A stretch of 64,000 bases of DNA from Cronobacter muytjensii ATCC 51329 (GCF_001277195.1 NZ_CP012268.1:2728001-2792000); one strand, 5' to 3'. Shown: positions 40,919-51,061, numbered from the stretch's first letter. Notes: generated from the sequence alone by a model not told the origin. Made by a program: numbers and translations.

Positions 40919-43501
40919 ATGCAAGAGCAATATCGCCCGGAAGAGATAGAATCCAAAGTACAGCTTCACTGGGAAGAGAAGCGCACATTTGAAGTGACCG
41001 AAGACGAGAGCAAAGAGAAGTATTACTGCCTGTCGATGCTTCCCTATCCTTCTGGCCGACTACACATGGGCCACGTTCGTAACTACACCATTGGCGATGT
41101 GATCGCACGCTACCAGCGTATGCTCGGTAAAAACGTATTGCAGCCCATCGGCTGGGACGCCTTTGGTCTGCCGGCCGAAGGCGCAGCGGTAAAAAACAAC
41201 ACCGCGCCGGCGCCGTGGACGTACGACAACATTAATTACATGAAGAACCAGCTCAAAATGCTGGGCTTCGGCTATGACTGGAGCCGCGAGCTGGCGACCT
41301 GCACACCGGAATATTACCGCTGGGAGCAGAAATTCTTCACCGAGCTCTATAAAAAAGGCCTGGTGTATAAGAAAACCTCCGCGGTGAACTGGTGCCCGAA
41401 CGACCAGACCGTGCTTGCCAACGAACAGGTTATCGACGGCTGCTGCTGGCGCTGCGACACCAAAGTCGAACGCAAAGAGATCCCGCAGTGGTTTATTAAA
41501 ATCACCGCTTACGCTGACGAACTGTTAAACGATCTGGACAAGCTCGATCACTGGCCGGACACCGTTAAAACGATGCAGCGCAACTGGATTGGCCGTTCCG
41601 AAGGCGTGGAGATCACCTTCGACGTCCAGAACAGCGACGAGAAACTGACGGTTTACACCACCCGTCCGGACACCTTCATGGGCGTCACCTATCTGGCCGT
41701 CGCGGCGGGTCACCCGCTGGCGCAGGCCGCTGCCGCCGCTAACCCGGCGCTTGGCGATTTCATCGCAGAATGCCGCAACACCAAAGTGGCCGAAGCCGAT
41801 ATGGCGACGATGGAGAAGAAAGGCATCGACACCGGCCTGAAAGCGATTCATCCGCTGACCGGCGAAGCCATCCCGGTATGGGCGGCGAACTTCGTGCTGA
41901 TGGAATACGGCACCGGCGCCGTAATGGCGGTTCCGGGCCACGACCAGCGCGACTATGAATTCGCAACCAAATACCGTCTGCCGATCAAGCCGGTTATCCT
42001 GACCGCAGAAGGCACCGCGCCGGATCTGAGCGAGCAGGCGCTGACGGAAAAAGGCGTCCTGTTCAACTCCGGCGAATTCGACGGACTGGACTTCGAGGCG
42101 GGCTTTAACGCGATTGCCGATAAACTCGCCGCCAAAGGCGTGGGCGAGCGCAAAGTTAACTACCGTCTGCGCGACTGGGGCGTTTCCCGCCAGCGCTACT
42201 GGGGCGCGCCGATCCCGATGGTGACGCTGGAAGACGGCACCGTGATGCCGACGCCGGAAGATCAGCTGCCGGTTATCCTGCCGGAAGATGTGGTTATGGA
42301 TGGTATCACCAGCCCGATCAAAGCCGATCCGGAGTGGGCGAAAACCACCGTTAACGGCCAGCCGGCGCTGCGCGAAACCGACACCTTCGACACCTTTATG
42401 GAGTCGTCCTGGTACTACGCGCGCTATACCTGCCCGCAGTACAAAGAAGGCATGCTGGATGAGAAAGCGGCCAACTACTGGCTGCCAGTCGATATCTATA
42501 TCGGCGGTATCGAACACGCCATCATGCACCTGCTCTACTTCCGCTTCTTCCACAAACTGATGCGCGACGCGGGCATGGTCGATTCCGACGAGCCGGCAAA
42601 ACAGCTGCTGTGTCAGGGTATGGTGCTGGCGGACGCGTTCTACTATGTCGGCGCGAATGGCGAGCGTAACTGGGTATCCCCGAAAGACGCCATCGTTGAG
42701 CGCGACGAAAAAGGCCGCATTGTTAAAGCGAGCGATGCTGCAGGTCACGAACTGGTGTATACCGGCATGAGCAAGATGTCGAAGTCCAAAAACAACGGCA
42801 TCGACCCGCAGGAGATGGTAGAGCGTTACGGCGCCGACACCGTGCGTCTGTTCATGATGTTCGCCTCCCCGGCGGATATGACGCTCGAATGGCAGGAATC
42901 CGGCGTGGAAGGCGCGAACCGCTTCCTGAAACGCGTCTGGCGTCTGGTGTACGAGCACACCCAACTCGGTGACGCGCCAGCGCTGAACGTGGATGCGCTG
43001 AATGACGATCAGAAAGCGCTGCGTCGCGACGTTCATAAAACTATCGCGAAAGTGTCCGATGATATCGGCCGCCGTCAGACCTTCAACACCGCTATCGCCG
43101 CCATCATGGAACTGATGAACAAACTGGCGAAAGCGCCACAGGATGGCGAACAGGATCGCGCGTTGATGCGCGAAGCGCTGCTGGCGGTAGTACGTATGCT
43201 TAACCCGTTCACCCCGCACGCCAGCTTTACGCTATGGCAGGAGCTGAAAGGCGAAGGCGATATCGACAATGCGCCGTGGCCGCAGGCTGATGAGAGCGCG
43301 ATGGTGGAAGACACCACGCTTGTCGTCGTCCAGGTCAACGGGAAAGTGCGCGGTAAAATCACCGTGGCGGCCGACGCGACAGAAGAGCAGGTGCGCGAGC
43401 GCGCCGCTCAGGAACATCTGGTGGCGAAATACCTCGCCGGCGTGACCGTACGTAAAGTGATTTACGTACCGGGTAAACTGCTTAACCTGGTTGTAGGCTA
43501 A
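40919..43501 (+). CDS. leuS: Leucyl-tRNA synthetase
   Basis: 860 residues, as in E. coli, from ATG 40919 (MQEQYRPEEIE). Class I enzyme: HIGH motif in MLPYPSGRLHMGH (about 40-52), CP1 editing domain (about 225-415, with GTGAVMAVPGHDQRD), KMSKS in MSKMSKSKNNG (about 619) and a C-terminal anticodon domain. Charges tRNA-Leu. The frame is open 56 codons further upstream, which is not used. Confidence 0.97.
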   Translation: MQEQYRPEEIESKVQLHWEEKRTFEVTEDESKEKYYCLSMLPYPSGRLHMGHVRNYTIGDVIARYQRMLGKNVLQPIGWDAFGLPAEGAAVKNNTAPAPWTYDNINYMKNQLKMLGFGYDWSRELATCTPEYYRWEQKFFTELYKKGLVYKKTSAVNWCPNDQTVLANEQVIDGCCWRCDTKVERKEIPQWFIKITAYADELLNDLDKLDHWPDTVKTMQRNWIGRSEGVEITFDVQNSDEKLTVYTTRPDTFMGVTYLAVAAGHPLAQAAAAANPALGDFIAECRNTKVAEADMATMEKKGIDTGLKAIHPLTGEAIPVWAANFVLMEYGTGAVMAVPGHDQRDYEFATKYRLPIKPVILTAEGTAPDLSEQALTEKGVLFNSGEFDGLDFEAGFNAIADKLAAKGVGERKVNYRLRDWGVSRQRYWGAPIPMVTLEDGTVMPTPEDQLPVILPEDVVMDGITSPIKADPEWAKTTVNGQPALRETDTFDTFMESSWYYARYTCPQYKEGMLDEKAANYWLPVDIYIGGIEHAIMHLLYFRFFHKLMRDAGMVDSDEPAKQLLCQGMVLADAFYYVGANGERNWVSPKDAIVERDEKGRIVKASDAAGHELVYTGMSKMSKSKNNGIDPQEMVERYGADTVRLFMMFASPADMTLEWQESGVEGANRFLKRVWRLVYEHTQLGDAPALNVDALNDDQKALRRDVHKTIAKVSDDIGRRQTFNTAIAAIMELMNKLAKAPQDGEQDRALMREALLAVVRMLNPFTPHASFTLWQELKGEGDIDNAPWPQADESAMVEDTTLVVVQVNGKVRGKITVAADATEEQVRERAAQEHLVAKYLAGVTVRKVIYVPGKLLNLVVG

Positions 43502-43515
43502 GCGCAGGAGGAAGC

Positions 43516-44115
43516 GTGCGACATCTGATTACTCTGTTAGTAGGCCTGGCGGTGATGCTCACCGCCGGTTGCGGCTGGCATCTGCGCAATACCACGCAGG
43601 TGCCAGAGCAAATGCATACGTTAATCCTTAACTCCGGCGATCCGAACGGTCCGCTGACGCGCGCGGTGCGTAACCAGCTGCGTCTGAACGGTGTGGAAAT
43701 TGTCGAGGCGAGTTCAATTCGCCAGGACGTGCCGTCGCTGCGTATCGGCGCGGCGTCTATCTCTCAGGATACCGCATCGGTCTTCCAGAACGGCCGCACC
43801 GCGGAGTACCAGATGGTGATGACGGTAAACGCCAGCGTGTTGATCCCGGGTCACGACATCTACCCGATCAGTGCCCGCGTCTATCGCTCATTCTTTGACA
43901 ACCCGCTGACGGCGCTCGCGAAGTCGGCTGAACGAACCATCATCGTTCAGGAGATGTATGACAAAGCCGCCGAACAGCTGATCCGCAAACTGGTGGCGGT
44001 TCACGCGCGCGATGTCTCGGAAACCCGCGACGCGCCGCAGGCTGCCACGCCGCCTGCCACCGCTGACGCCGCGCCGGCCAGCAACCGCGTCTCCACGACC
44101 CTCCCCGTTCAGTAA
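43516..44115 (+). CDS. lptE: LPS-assembly lipoprotein LptE
   Basis: 199 residues, GTG start after GCAGGAGGAAGC. Signal peptide with lipobox LTAGC (Cys19). Plugs the LptD barrel for LPS export to the outer surface. Residues 20-165 follow E. coli LptE (RlpB) closely; the C-terminal ~35 residues are an Ala/Pro-rich tail. Overlaps holA by one base (TAATG). Confidence 0.95.
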   Translation: MRHLITLLVGLAVMLTAGCGWHLRNTTQVPEQMHTLILNSGDPNGPLTRAVRNQLRLNGVEIVEASSIRQDVPSLRIGAASISQDTASVFQNGRTAEYQMVMTVNASVLIPGHDIYPISARVYRSFFDNPLTALAKSAERTIIVQEMYDKAAEQLIRKLVAVHARDVSETRDAPQAATPPATADAAPASNRVSTTLPVQ

Positions 44116-45146
44116 TGCTGCGGCTTTACCCTGAACAACTCCGCGCGCAGCTCAACGAAGGGCTGCGCGCGGCCTATTTATTGCTCGGCAACGATCCGCT
44201 GCTCCTCCAGGAAAGCCAGGACGCTATTCATCATCAGGCGCAGACACAGGGGTTTGACGAGCATCACCGCTATATCATTGATGTCAGCACCGACTGGCAG
44301 GCTATTTTCTCACTCTGTCAGGCGATGAGCCTGTTCGCGAGTCGCCAGACATTACTGCTGGCGCTGCCGGAAAACGGCCCCAACGCCGCCATCAATGAAC
44401 AACTCGCCACGCTGGTCAGCCTGCTTCATGACGATCTGCTGCTGATCGTACGCGGCAACAAGCTGACCAAAGCCCAGGAAAACGCCGCGTGGTACACCGC
44501 GCTCGCCGACCGTGCGGTGCAGGTGACCTGTCAGACGCCGGAGCAGGCGCAGCTGCCGCGCTGGGTGGCTAACCGGGCGAAACAGATGAACCTGCAACTT
44601 GATGACGCGGCAAACCAACTGCTCTGCTATTGCTATGAAGGCAACCTGCTGGCGCTGGCGCAGGCGCTGGAGCGGCTTTCTTTAATCTGGCCGGACGGCA
44701 AGCTGACCCTGCCGCGCGTTGAGCAGGCAGTCAACGACGCCGCGCACTTCACGCCGTTCCACTGGGTCGACGCGCTGCTGGCGGGCAAAAGCAAACGCGC
44801 GCTGCATATCCTGCAACAGCTACGGCTGGAAGGCGCCGAACCGGTTATTCTGCTGCGCACGCTGCAGCGCGAGTTACTCACGCTGGTGACGCTGAAACGT
44901 CAGTCGGCGACCACGCCGCTGCGCACGCTGTTCGACCAGCATCGCGTCTGGCAGAACCGCCGCCCGCTTCTTGGCGAAGCGCTGTCCCGCCTGACCGACG
45001 ACCGGCTGTGGCAGGCCGTGCGCCTGCTGACACAGTGTGAAATTACGCTGAAGCAGGATTACGGCCAGAACGTCTGGCCGGAGCTGGAAAGTCTCTCTCT
45101 GGTGCTGTGCCATAAAGCGCTGGCGGATGTCTTTATTGATGGCTGA
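44115..45146 (+). CDS. holA: DNA polymerase III delta subunit HolA
   Basis: 343 residues, as in E. coli. Clamp-loader wrench subunit that opens the beta ring. AAA+-like fold without a working P-loop, beginning MLRLYPEQLRAQLNEGLRAAYLLLGNDPLL. Translationally coupled to lptE and nadD. Confidence 0.96.
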   Translation: MLRLYPEQLRAQLNEGLRAAYLLLGNDPLLLQESQDAIHHQAQTQGFDEHHRYIIDVSTDWQAIFSLCQAMSLFASRQTLLLALPENGPNAAINEQLATLVSLLHDDLLLIVRGNKLTKAQENAAWYTALADRAVQVTCQTPEQAQLPRWVANRAKQMNLQLDDAANQLLCYCYEGNLLALAQALERLSLIWPDGKLTLPRVEQAVNDAAHFTPFHWVDALLAGKSKRALHILQQLRLEGAEPVILLRTLQRELLTLVTLKRQSATTPLRTLFDQHRVWQNRRPLLGEALSRLTDDRLWQAVRLLTQCEITLKQDYGQNVWPELESLSLVLCHKALADVFIDG

Positions 45147-45810
45147 TCTCGCCTCTTCTCTTCAGGCCTGGTATGGCGGCACGTTTGACCCCATCCATTA
45201 CGGCCATCTGCGCGCCGTGGAGGCGCTGGCGAAAGAAGCGAAACTCACGCAGGTGACGATGCTGCCGAACAATGTGCCGCCGCATCGCCCGCAGCCGGGC
45301 GCCAGCAGCGTCCAGCGCAAAGAGATGGTTGAACTGGCGATTGCCGGTAATCCGCTGTTCCGCCTCGATTCTCGCGAACTGCAACGCTCAACGCCGTCAT
45401 GGACCAGCGAAACGATGGCGCAGTTGCGCCAGGAGGCCGGACCGGACGCGCCGCTGGGATTTATCATCGGCCAGGATTCCTTACTGACGCTGCGCACCTG
45501 GCACCGTTACGAGGCCCTGCTGGCGTGCTGTCACCTGCTGGTCTGCCGCCGTCCGGGTTATCCGGTCGAGATGAAAACCGAAGAAGATCAACGCTGGCTG
45601 TCAGCGCATCTCGCCCATCATGCTGATGAGCTTCACCAGCAGCCCGCCGGAAAAATCTATCTTGCCGATACCCCGCTCTACCCGATTTCCGCGACCGACA
45701 TTCGCACTCGCCTGGCGCACCGGCAGCCGTGTGACGATTTGCTGCCTCCGGCGGTACTGGATTACATTCACCGCCACGCGCTGTATCGCCCGTCGCCTGC
45801 CGCGCGCTGA
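45139..45810 (+). CDS. nadD: Nicotinate-mononucleotide adenylyltransferase NadD
   Basis: 223 residues from ATG 45139. Nucleotidyltransferase making deamido-NAD from NaMN and ATP. Substrate-binding GGTFDPIHYGH (xxGH) and ISATDIRTRL (ISxTxxR) are intact. Compared with E. coli NadD (213), the N-terminus and C-terminus are a few residues longer and the middle is rather divergent. Start alternatives: ATG 45127 or TTG 45136; all overlap holA. No cobC follows, unlike E. coli. Confidence 0.93.
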   Translation: MADLASSLQAWYGGTFDPIHYGHLRAVEALAKEAKLTQVTMLPNNVPPHRPQPGASSVQRKEMVELAIAGNPLFRLDSRELQRSTPSWTSETMAQLRQEAGPDAPLGFIIGQDSLLTLRTWHRYEALLACCHLLVCRRPGYPVEMKTEEDQRWLSAHLAHHADELHQQPAGKIYLADTPLYPISATDIRTRLAHRQPCDDLLPPAVLDYIHRHALYRPSPAAR

Positions 45811-45829
45811 GCCGATTGTGGCTCAGGCA

Positions 45830-45857
45830 TTGACACAACGGGCGATACTGTTATCCT
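45830..45857 (+). promoter_or_regulatory. Candidate promoter for rsfS-rlmH-mrdAB-rlpA
   Basis: Perfect TTGACA (45830-45835), 16-nt spacer, TATCCT (45852-45857). The 240-bp gap before rsfS otherwise shows no gene. Confidence 0.55.
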
Positions 45858-46050
45858 CCGCTGCCAGATATTTCCCGCCGCAAACCGCCTTTCTGAAATT
45901 GTTTTACAAAAATGGCGATGCAAACTCTTGCCTGCGGTGGGATGATAGCCCACTTCTGAGCGCAGCCTGCCCTGTCGGGCGCTGTGTTCGTATCGGTCAT
46001 TCGATGGCGCATCCGGCGTCATCCGAGGTTCACATTCCCAGGGGGAAAAC

Positions 46051-46368
46051 TTGCAGGGTAAAGCACTCCAGGATTTTGTCATTGATAAAATTGACGATCT
46101 TAAAGGCCAGGATATTATCGCCATTGATGTTAAGGGCAAATCCAGCATCACCGACTGTATGATCATCTGCACCGGCACCTCCAGCCGTCACGTGATGTCT
46201 ATCGCCGATCATGTTGTCCAGGAATCCCGCGCGGCGGGCATGATGCCGCTCGGTGTGGAAGGCGAAAATGCCGCCGACTGGATTGTGGTCGATCTCGGCG
46301 ATGTGATTGTTCACGTCATGCAGGAAGAAAGTCGTCGCCTGTATGAGCTGGAAAAGCTCTGGGGTTAA
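46051..46368 (+). CDS. rsfS: Ribosomal silencing factor RsfS
   Basis: 105 residues, as in E. coli, from TTG 46051 behind CAGGGGGAAAAC (E. coli ybeB also begins with TTG). Binds L14 and blocks 50S-30S joining in stationary phase. The Iojap family core ITDCMIICTGTSSRH and DLGDVIVHVMQEESRRLYELEKLW is clear. 3 nt before rlmH. Confidence 0.95.
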   Translation: MQGKALQDFVIDKIDDLKGQDIIAIDVKGKSSITDCMIICTGTSSRHVMSIADHVVQESRAAGMMPLGVEGENAADWIVVDLGDVIVHVMQEESRRLYELEKLWG

Positions 46369-46371
46369 GGC

Positions 46372-46839
46372 GTGAAGCTTCAGCTGATAGCCGTTGGCAC
46401 AAAAATGCCCGACTGGGTGCAGACGGGGTTCAGCGAGTATCTGCGCCGCTTCCCGAAAGATATGCCGTTCGAACTCGTTGAGATCCCGGCGGGAAAACGC
46501 GGCAAAAACGCCGACATCAAACGTATTCTGGATAAAGAAGGCGAAATGATGCTGGCGGCGGCCGGGAAGAACCGCATCGTCACGCTGGATATTCCGGGCC
46601 GTCCGTGGGACACGCCGCAACTGGCTCGCGAGCTTGAGCGCTGGAAACAAGACGGCCGCGACGTGAGCCTGCTGATAGGCGGGCCGGAAGGGCTGTCTGA
46701 TGCGTGTAAAGCGGCGGCGGAACAGAGCTGGTCGCTTTCCACGCTGACCCTGCCCCATCCGCTGGTGCGGGTGATTGTCGCGGAGAGCCTCTACCGCGCC
46801 TGGAGCATCACCACCAATCACCCGTATCATCGTGAATAA
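46372..46839 (+). CDS. rlmH: 23S rRNA pseudouridine-1915 N3-methyltransferase RlmH
   Basis: 155 residues, as in E. coli, GTG start after TAAGGC. SPOUT methyltransferase with the SAM knot segments DVSLLIGGPEGLS and LSTLTLPHPLVRVIVAESLYRAWSI. Modifies helix 69 of the 50S subunit. Confidence 0.96.
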   Translation: MKLQLIAVGTKMPDWVQTGFSEYLRRFPKDMPFELVEIPAGKRGKNADIKRILDKEGEMMLAAAGKNRIVTLDIPGRPWDTPQLARELERWKQDGRDVSLLIGGPEGLSDACKAAAEQSWSLSTLTLPHPLVRVIVAESLYRAWSITTNHPYHRE

Positions 46840-46865
46840 TCACCATCAGGTAAGTTAAGCAGCGG

Positions 46866-48767
46866 ATGAAACTCAAGGATTCCTTTCGTGACTATACGGC
46901 TGAGTCCGCGCTCTTTGTGCGTCGGGCGCTGGTCGCCTTTGCCGGCATCCTGGTGCTGACCGGGATCCTGGTCTTCAACCTCTACCATTTACAGATCCTG
47001 CGTTTTAACGACTATCAGACCCGCTCCAACGAGAACCGCATCAAACTGGTGCCCATCCCGCCAAGCCGCGGGATTATCTACGATCGCAACGGCACCCCGC
47101 TGGCCCTGAACCGCACTATCTACCAGATAGAAATGATGCCTGAAAAGGTCGACAGCGTGCAGGACACGCTGGAAGGGCTGCGCGCAGTGGTCGATCTCAC
47201 TGACGACGACATCGCGAACTTCAAAAAAGAGCGCGCGCGCTCGCACCGTTTTACCTCCATTCCCGTGAAAACCAACCTGACAGAAGTCCAGGTGGCGCGT
47301 TTCGCGGTGAACCAGTACCGCTTCCCCGGCGTGGAAGTGAAAGGCTATAAGCGCCGCTATTACCCTTACGGTGCGGCGCTGACCCACGTTATCGGCTATG
47401 TGTCGAAGATTAACGATAAAGACGTTGAGCGCCTCGATAAAGACGGCAAGCTCGCCAACTACGCCGCCACGCACGATATCGGCAAGCTCGGCATTGAGCG
47501 CTACTACGAAGATGTTTTGCATGGCCAGACCGGTTATGAAGAGGTAGAAGTTAACAACCGCGGGCGCGTGATCCGCCAGCTTAAAGAAGTGCCGCCGCAG
47601 GCGGGCCATGACATCTATTTGACGCTCGACCTCAAGCTGCAAACCTATATTGAAACGCTGTTGCAGGGCAGCCGCGCCGCGGTGGTCGTTACTGACCCGC
47701 GCACCGGCGGCATCCTCGCGATGGTGTCGATGCCGAGCTACAACCCGAACCTGTTCGTGGATGGCATCTCCAGCAAAGATTATTCCGGGCTGCTGAACGA
47801 CCCGAACACGCCGCTGATTAACCGCGCCACCCAGGGCGTCTATCCGCCCGCGTCGACCGTGAAGCCATACGTGGCGGTGTCTGCCTTAAGCGCGGGCGTG
47901 ATTAACCGCAACACCTCGCTGTTCGACCCGGGCTGGTGGCAACTGCCGGGCTCTGAGAAGCGCTACCGCGACTGGAAAAAGTGGGGCCACGGGCGGCTTA
48001 ATGTCACGAAATCGCTGGAAGAGTCGGCGGATACTTTCTTCTATCAGGTCGCTTACGACATGGGCATCGACCGGCTCTCCGAGTGGATGCGTAAATTCGG
48101 CTACGGCAGCATGACCGGTATCGATCTCTCTGAAGAGCGCTCCGGCAACATGCCGACCCGCGAATGGAAAATGAAGCGCTTTAAAAAGCCGTGGTATCAG
48201 GGTGACACCATTCCGGTGGGCATCGGCCAGGGTTACTGGACCGCCACGCCGGTACAGATGAACAAAGCCATGATGATCCTGATTAACGACGGCGTGGTAA
48301 AAGTGCCGCATCTGCTGATGACGACCGTCGTTAACGGCCAGAAAGTGCCGTGGAAACAGCCGGAACAGCCGCCGGTAGGCGACATCCACTCCGGTTTCTG
48401 GGAAATCGCCAAAGACGGTATGTACGGCGTTGCCAACCGCGCCAACGGCACAGGACATAAATATTTCGCCAGCGCGCCATATAAAATCGCCGCGAAATCC
48501 GGTACCGCGCAGGTCTTCGGGCTGAAAGCCAACGAGACCTACAACGCGCACCGTATCGCCGAGCGTCTGCGCGACCACAAGCTGATGACCGCGTTCGCGC
48601 CTTATGACAACCCGCAGGTCGCGGTGGCGATGATCCTGGAAAACGGCGGCGCGGGCCCGGCGGTGGGCACCATCATGCGTCAGATCCTCGATCACATTAT
48701 GCTCGGGGATAACAACACCGAACTGCCGACGGAAAACCCCGCCACGGCGGCGGCGGAGGATCGATAA
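46866..48767 (+). CDS. mrdA: Penicillin-binding protein 2
   Basis: 633 residues, as in E. coli. Elongasome transpeptidase that partners RodA. One N-terminal membrane segment (about 20-42), pedestal domain (about 60-230), transpeptidase domain with the active Ser in ASTVKPY (about 330), SAD in EESADTFFY and KSGTAQ (about 545). Forms the rod-shape operon with mrdB (1-nt gap). Confidence 0.97.
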   Translation: MKLKDSFRDYTAESALFVRRALVAFAGILVLTGILVFNLYHLQILRFNDYQTRSNENRIKLVPIPPSRGIIYDRNGTPLALNRTIYQIEMMPEKVDSVQDTLEGLRAVVDLTDDDIANFKKERARSHRFTSIPVKTNLTEVQVARFAVNQYRFPGVEVKGYKRRYYPYGAALTHVIGYVSKINDKDVERLDKDGKLANYAATHDIGKLGIERYYEDVLHGQTGYEEVEVNNRGRVIRQLKEVPPQAGHDIYLTLDLKLQTYIETLLQGSRAAVVVTDPRTGGILAMVSMPSYNPNLFVDGISSKDYSGLLNDPNTPLINRATQGVYPPASTVKPYVAVSALSAGVINRNTSLFDPGWWQLPGSEKRYRDWKKWGHGRLNVTKSLEESADTFFYQVAYDMGIDRLSEWMRKFGYGSMTGIDLSEERSGNMPTREWKMKRFKKPWYQGDTIPVGIGQGYWTATPVQMNKAMMILINDGVVKVPHLLMTTVVNGQKVPWKQPEQPPVGDIHSGFWEIAKDGMYGVANRANGTGHKYFASAPYKIAAKSGTAQVFGLKANETYNAHRIAERLRDHKLMTAFAPYDNPQVAVAMILENGGAGPAVGTIMRQILDHIMLGDNNTELPTENPATAAAEDR

Positions 48768-48768
48768 G

Positions 48769-49881
48769 ATGACCGACAATCCGAATAAAAAGTCGCTGTG
48801 GGATAAAATCCACCTCGACCCGACCTTTATGCTGATTATTCTGGCGCTCTGCTTTTACAGCGCGATGGTTATCTGGAGCGCCAGCGGCCAGGATATCGGC
48901 ATGATGGAGCGCAAAATAGGCCAGATAATGATGGGCCTGGTGATTATGATTGTGCTGGCGCAGATCCCGCCGCGCGTCTATGAAGGCTGGGCGCCCTATC
49001 TTTATATCGTCTGTATCATTTTGCTGGTGGCGGTGGACGCCTTCGGGGCTATCTCTAAAGGCGCGCAGCGCTGGCTCGATCTCGGCGTGGTGCGCTTCCA
49101 GCCTTCGGAGATCGCCAAAATCGCGGTGCCGCTGATGGTGGCGCGTTTTATCAACCGCGACGTCTGCCCGCCTTCGCTTAAAAACACCGGTATCGCGCTG
49201 GTGCTCATTTTCATGCCGACGCTGCTGGTGGCCGCACAGCCTGACCTCGGCACCTCGATTCTGATTGCCGCCTCCGGACTGTTCGTGCTGTTCCTCTCCG
49301 GCCTGAGCTGGCGTCTGATTGGTATCGCGGTGTTGCTGATAGCGGCGTTTATCCCGATCCTGTGGTTCTTCCTGATGCATGACTATCAGCGTCAGCGCGT
49401 GATGATGCTGCTTGATCCGGAGAGCGACCCGCTTGGCGCGGGCTATCATATTATTCAGTCGAAAATCGCTATCGGCTCCGGCGGTCTGCGCGGTAAAGGC
49501 TGGCTGCACGGCACACAGTCACAGCTGGAATTCCTGCCGGAGCGCCATACCGACTTTATCTTCGCGGTACTCGCCGAAGAGCTGGGGCTTGTCGGCGTAC
49601 TGGTGCTGCTGGCGCTCTATGTGCTGCTGATTATGCGCGGGCTGTGGATCGCCGCGCGCGCGCAGACGACCTTCGGGCGCGTAATGGCAGGCGGGCTGAT
49701 GCTGATTCTGTTTGTTTATGTGTTTGTGAATATTGGGATGGTGAGTGGTATCTTACCGGTGGTGGGCGTTCCGCTGCCGCTGGTCAGCTACGGGGGTTCC
49801 GCCCTGATTGTACTCATGGCAGGGTTTGGTATCGTCATGTCGATCCATACCCACAGGAAAATGTTGTCGAAGAGCGTATAA
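48769..49881 (+). CDS. mrdB: RodA, SEDS peptidoglycan glycosyltransferase
   Basis: 370 residues, as in E. coli. Ten predicted membrane segments, periplasmic loop with GLRGKGWLHGTQSQLEFLPERHTDFIF (the catalytic Asp region follows the conserved SEDS pattern), and C-terminal LPLVSYGGSA. Polymerises glycan in the cylinder wall together with PBP2. Confidence 0.97.
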   Translation: MTDNPNKKSLWDKIHLDPTFMLIILALCFYSAMVIWSASGQDIGMMERKIGQIMMGLVIMIVLAQIPPRVYEGWAPYLYIVCIILLVAVDAFGAISKGAQRWLDLGVVRFQPSEIAKIAVPLMVARFINRDVCPPSLKNTGIALVLIFMPTLLVAAQPDLGTSILIAASGLFVLFLSGLSWRLIGIAVLLIAAFIPILWFFLMHDYQRQRVMMLLDPESDPLGAGYHIIQSKIAIGSGGLRGKGWLHGTQSQLEFLPERHTDFIFAVLAEELGLVGVLVLLALYVLLIMRGLWIAARAQTTFGRVMAGGLMLILFVYVFVNIGMVSGILPVVGVPLPLVSYGGSALIVLMAGFGIVMSIHTHRKMLSKSV

Positions 49882-49891
49882 GAGGTGCGCA

Positions 49892-51061
49892 ATGCGTAAG
49901 CAGTGGATTGGCGTCTGCATCGCCGCGGGGTTATTAACCGCTTGCGGCGTAAATAACGAAGGGCAACAACAGGCGAGCGTGGCGCCACAGCAGCCGGTCT
50001 GCAACGGTCCGATCGTTGAGATAAGCGGCGCGGAGCCTCGCTACGAGCAACTGAACCCTTCCGTGAACAGCGATTACGAGCGCGACGGTAAGCGCTACAG
50101 CATCGTTCAGGATCTCTCGCGCTTCAGCCAGGCGGGGCTCGCGGCGATTTATGACGCCGAGCCGGATAGCAATCTGACGGCGTCAGGAGAACCGTTCGAC
50201 CCGATGCAGCTCACCGCCGCGCACCCTACCCTGCCGGTGCCGAGTTATGCGCGTATCACCAACCTCGCCAACGGCCGCATGATTGTGGTGCGCATTAACG
50301 ACCGCGGACCTTACGGCAACGACCGCGTGATTTCGCTCTCACGCGCGGCGGCGGACAGGCTCAACACCTCGAATAACACCAAAGTGCGTATCGATCCGAT
50401 TATCGTCGCGCCGGACGGCTCGCTTTCCGGCCCCGGCATGGCCTGTACAACCGTCGCGAAGCAGACTTACGCGCTCCCGGCGCGCCCTGATTTAAGCGGC
50501 GGCCTCGGCAGTGTGTCATCCGCGCCGCAGCCGGTGGCGCCGCAGGGCGATATCCGTCCGGTCAGCAATGACACGCTGCAAAGTGACGATACCACCGGCG
50601 CGCCGGTGAAAAGCGGCGGCTTTTTAGGCGCGCCGACAACGCTTGCCTCAGGCGTACTGGAGAGCGCAACGCCAGAAACCGCGCCTGCCGCAGCGGCCCC
50701 TCAACCGGCTGTCGGAGATACCACCGCGCAGCCGGCCGCTGAACCGGCGCAGCTCGCAGCCCCCGCGACCCGTAACGCGCCGGTGACTGCACCGGGCTCT
50801 GTCCAGGGTAGCGTCGCACCGGCGAGTGCCGCTGCGGGCAACTATGTGGTGCAGGTCGGCGCCGTGAGCGACGCCGCGCGTGCCGGGCAGTGGCAGCAGA
50901 AGCTGAGCCAGCAGTTCTCCGTGCCGGGACGCGTCAGCCAGAACGGCGCGGTTTATCGCGTTCAGTTAGGGCCGTTCGCCAGCAAATCCCAGGCCGCCTC
51001 GCTCCAGCAGCGTTTGCAGAGCGAAGCGCAGGTACAGTCTTTCATTACTGTCGCCCAATAA
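49892..51061 (+). CDS. rlpA: RlpA, septal-ring lipoprotein
   Basis: 389 residues (E. coli 362) from ATG 49892 behind AGAGGTGCGCA. Lipobox LLTAC (Cys17). Double-psi beta-barrel RlpA domain (about 85-170, with RITNLANGRMIVVRINDRGPY), an Ala/Pro/Gln-rich linker (about 190-315) and a C-terminal SPOR domain (about 317-389, YVVQVGAVSDAARAGQWQQKL) that binds denuded septal glycan. The linker accounts for the added length. Confidence 0.95.
   Translation: MRKQWIGVCIAAGLLTACGVNNEGQQQASVAPQQPVCNGPIVEISGAEPRYEQLNPSVNSDYERDGKRYSIVQDLSRFSQAGLAAIYDAEPDSNLTASGEPFDPMQLTAAHPTLPVPSYARITNLANGRMIVVRINDRGPYGNDRVISLSRAAADRLNTSNNTKVRIDPIIVAPDGSLSGPGMACTTVAKQTYALPARPDLSGGLGSVSSAPQPVAPQGDIRPVSNDTLQSDDTTGAPVKSGGFLGAPTTLASGVLESATPETAPAAAAPQPAVGDTTAQPAAEPAQLAAPATRNAPVTAPGSVQGSVAPASAAAGNYVVQVGAVSDAARAGQWQQKLSQQFSVPGRVSQNGAVYRVQLGPFASKSQAASLQQRLQSEAQVQSFITVAQ

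Noticed and set aside
41525..43219. 564-codon open frame on the - strand inside leuS
   Set aside because: Antisense shadow of leuS with no recognisable protein features.
45620..46162. 180-codon frame spanning the nadD 3' end, gap and rsfS start
   Set aside because: Overlaps two well-supported genes in another frame; considered because cobC is missing here, but it does not resemble CobC.
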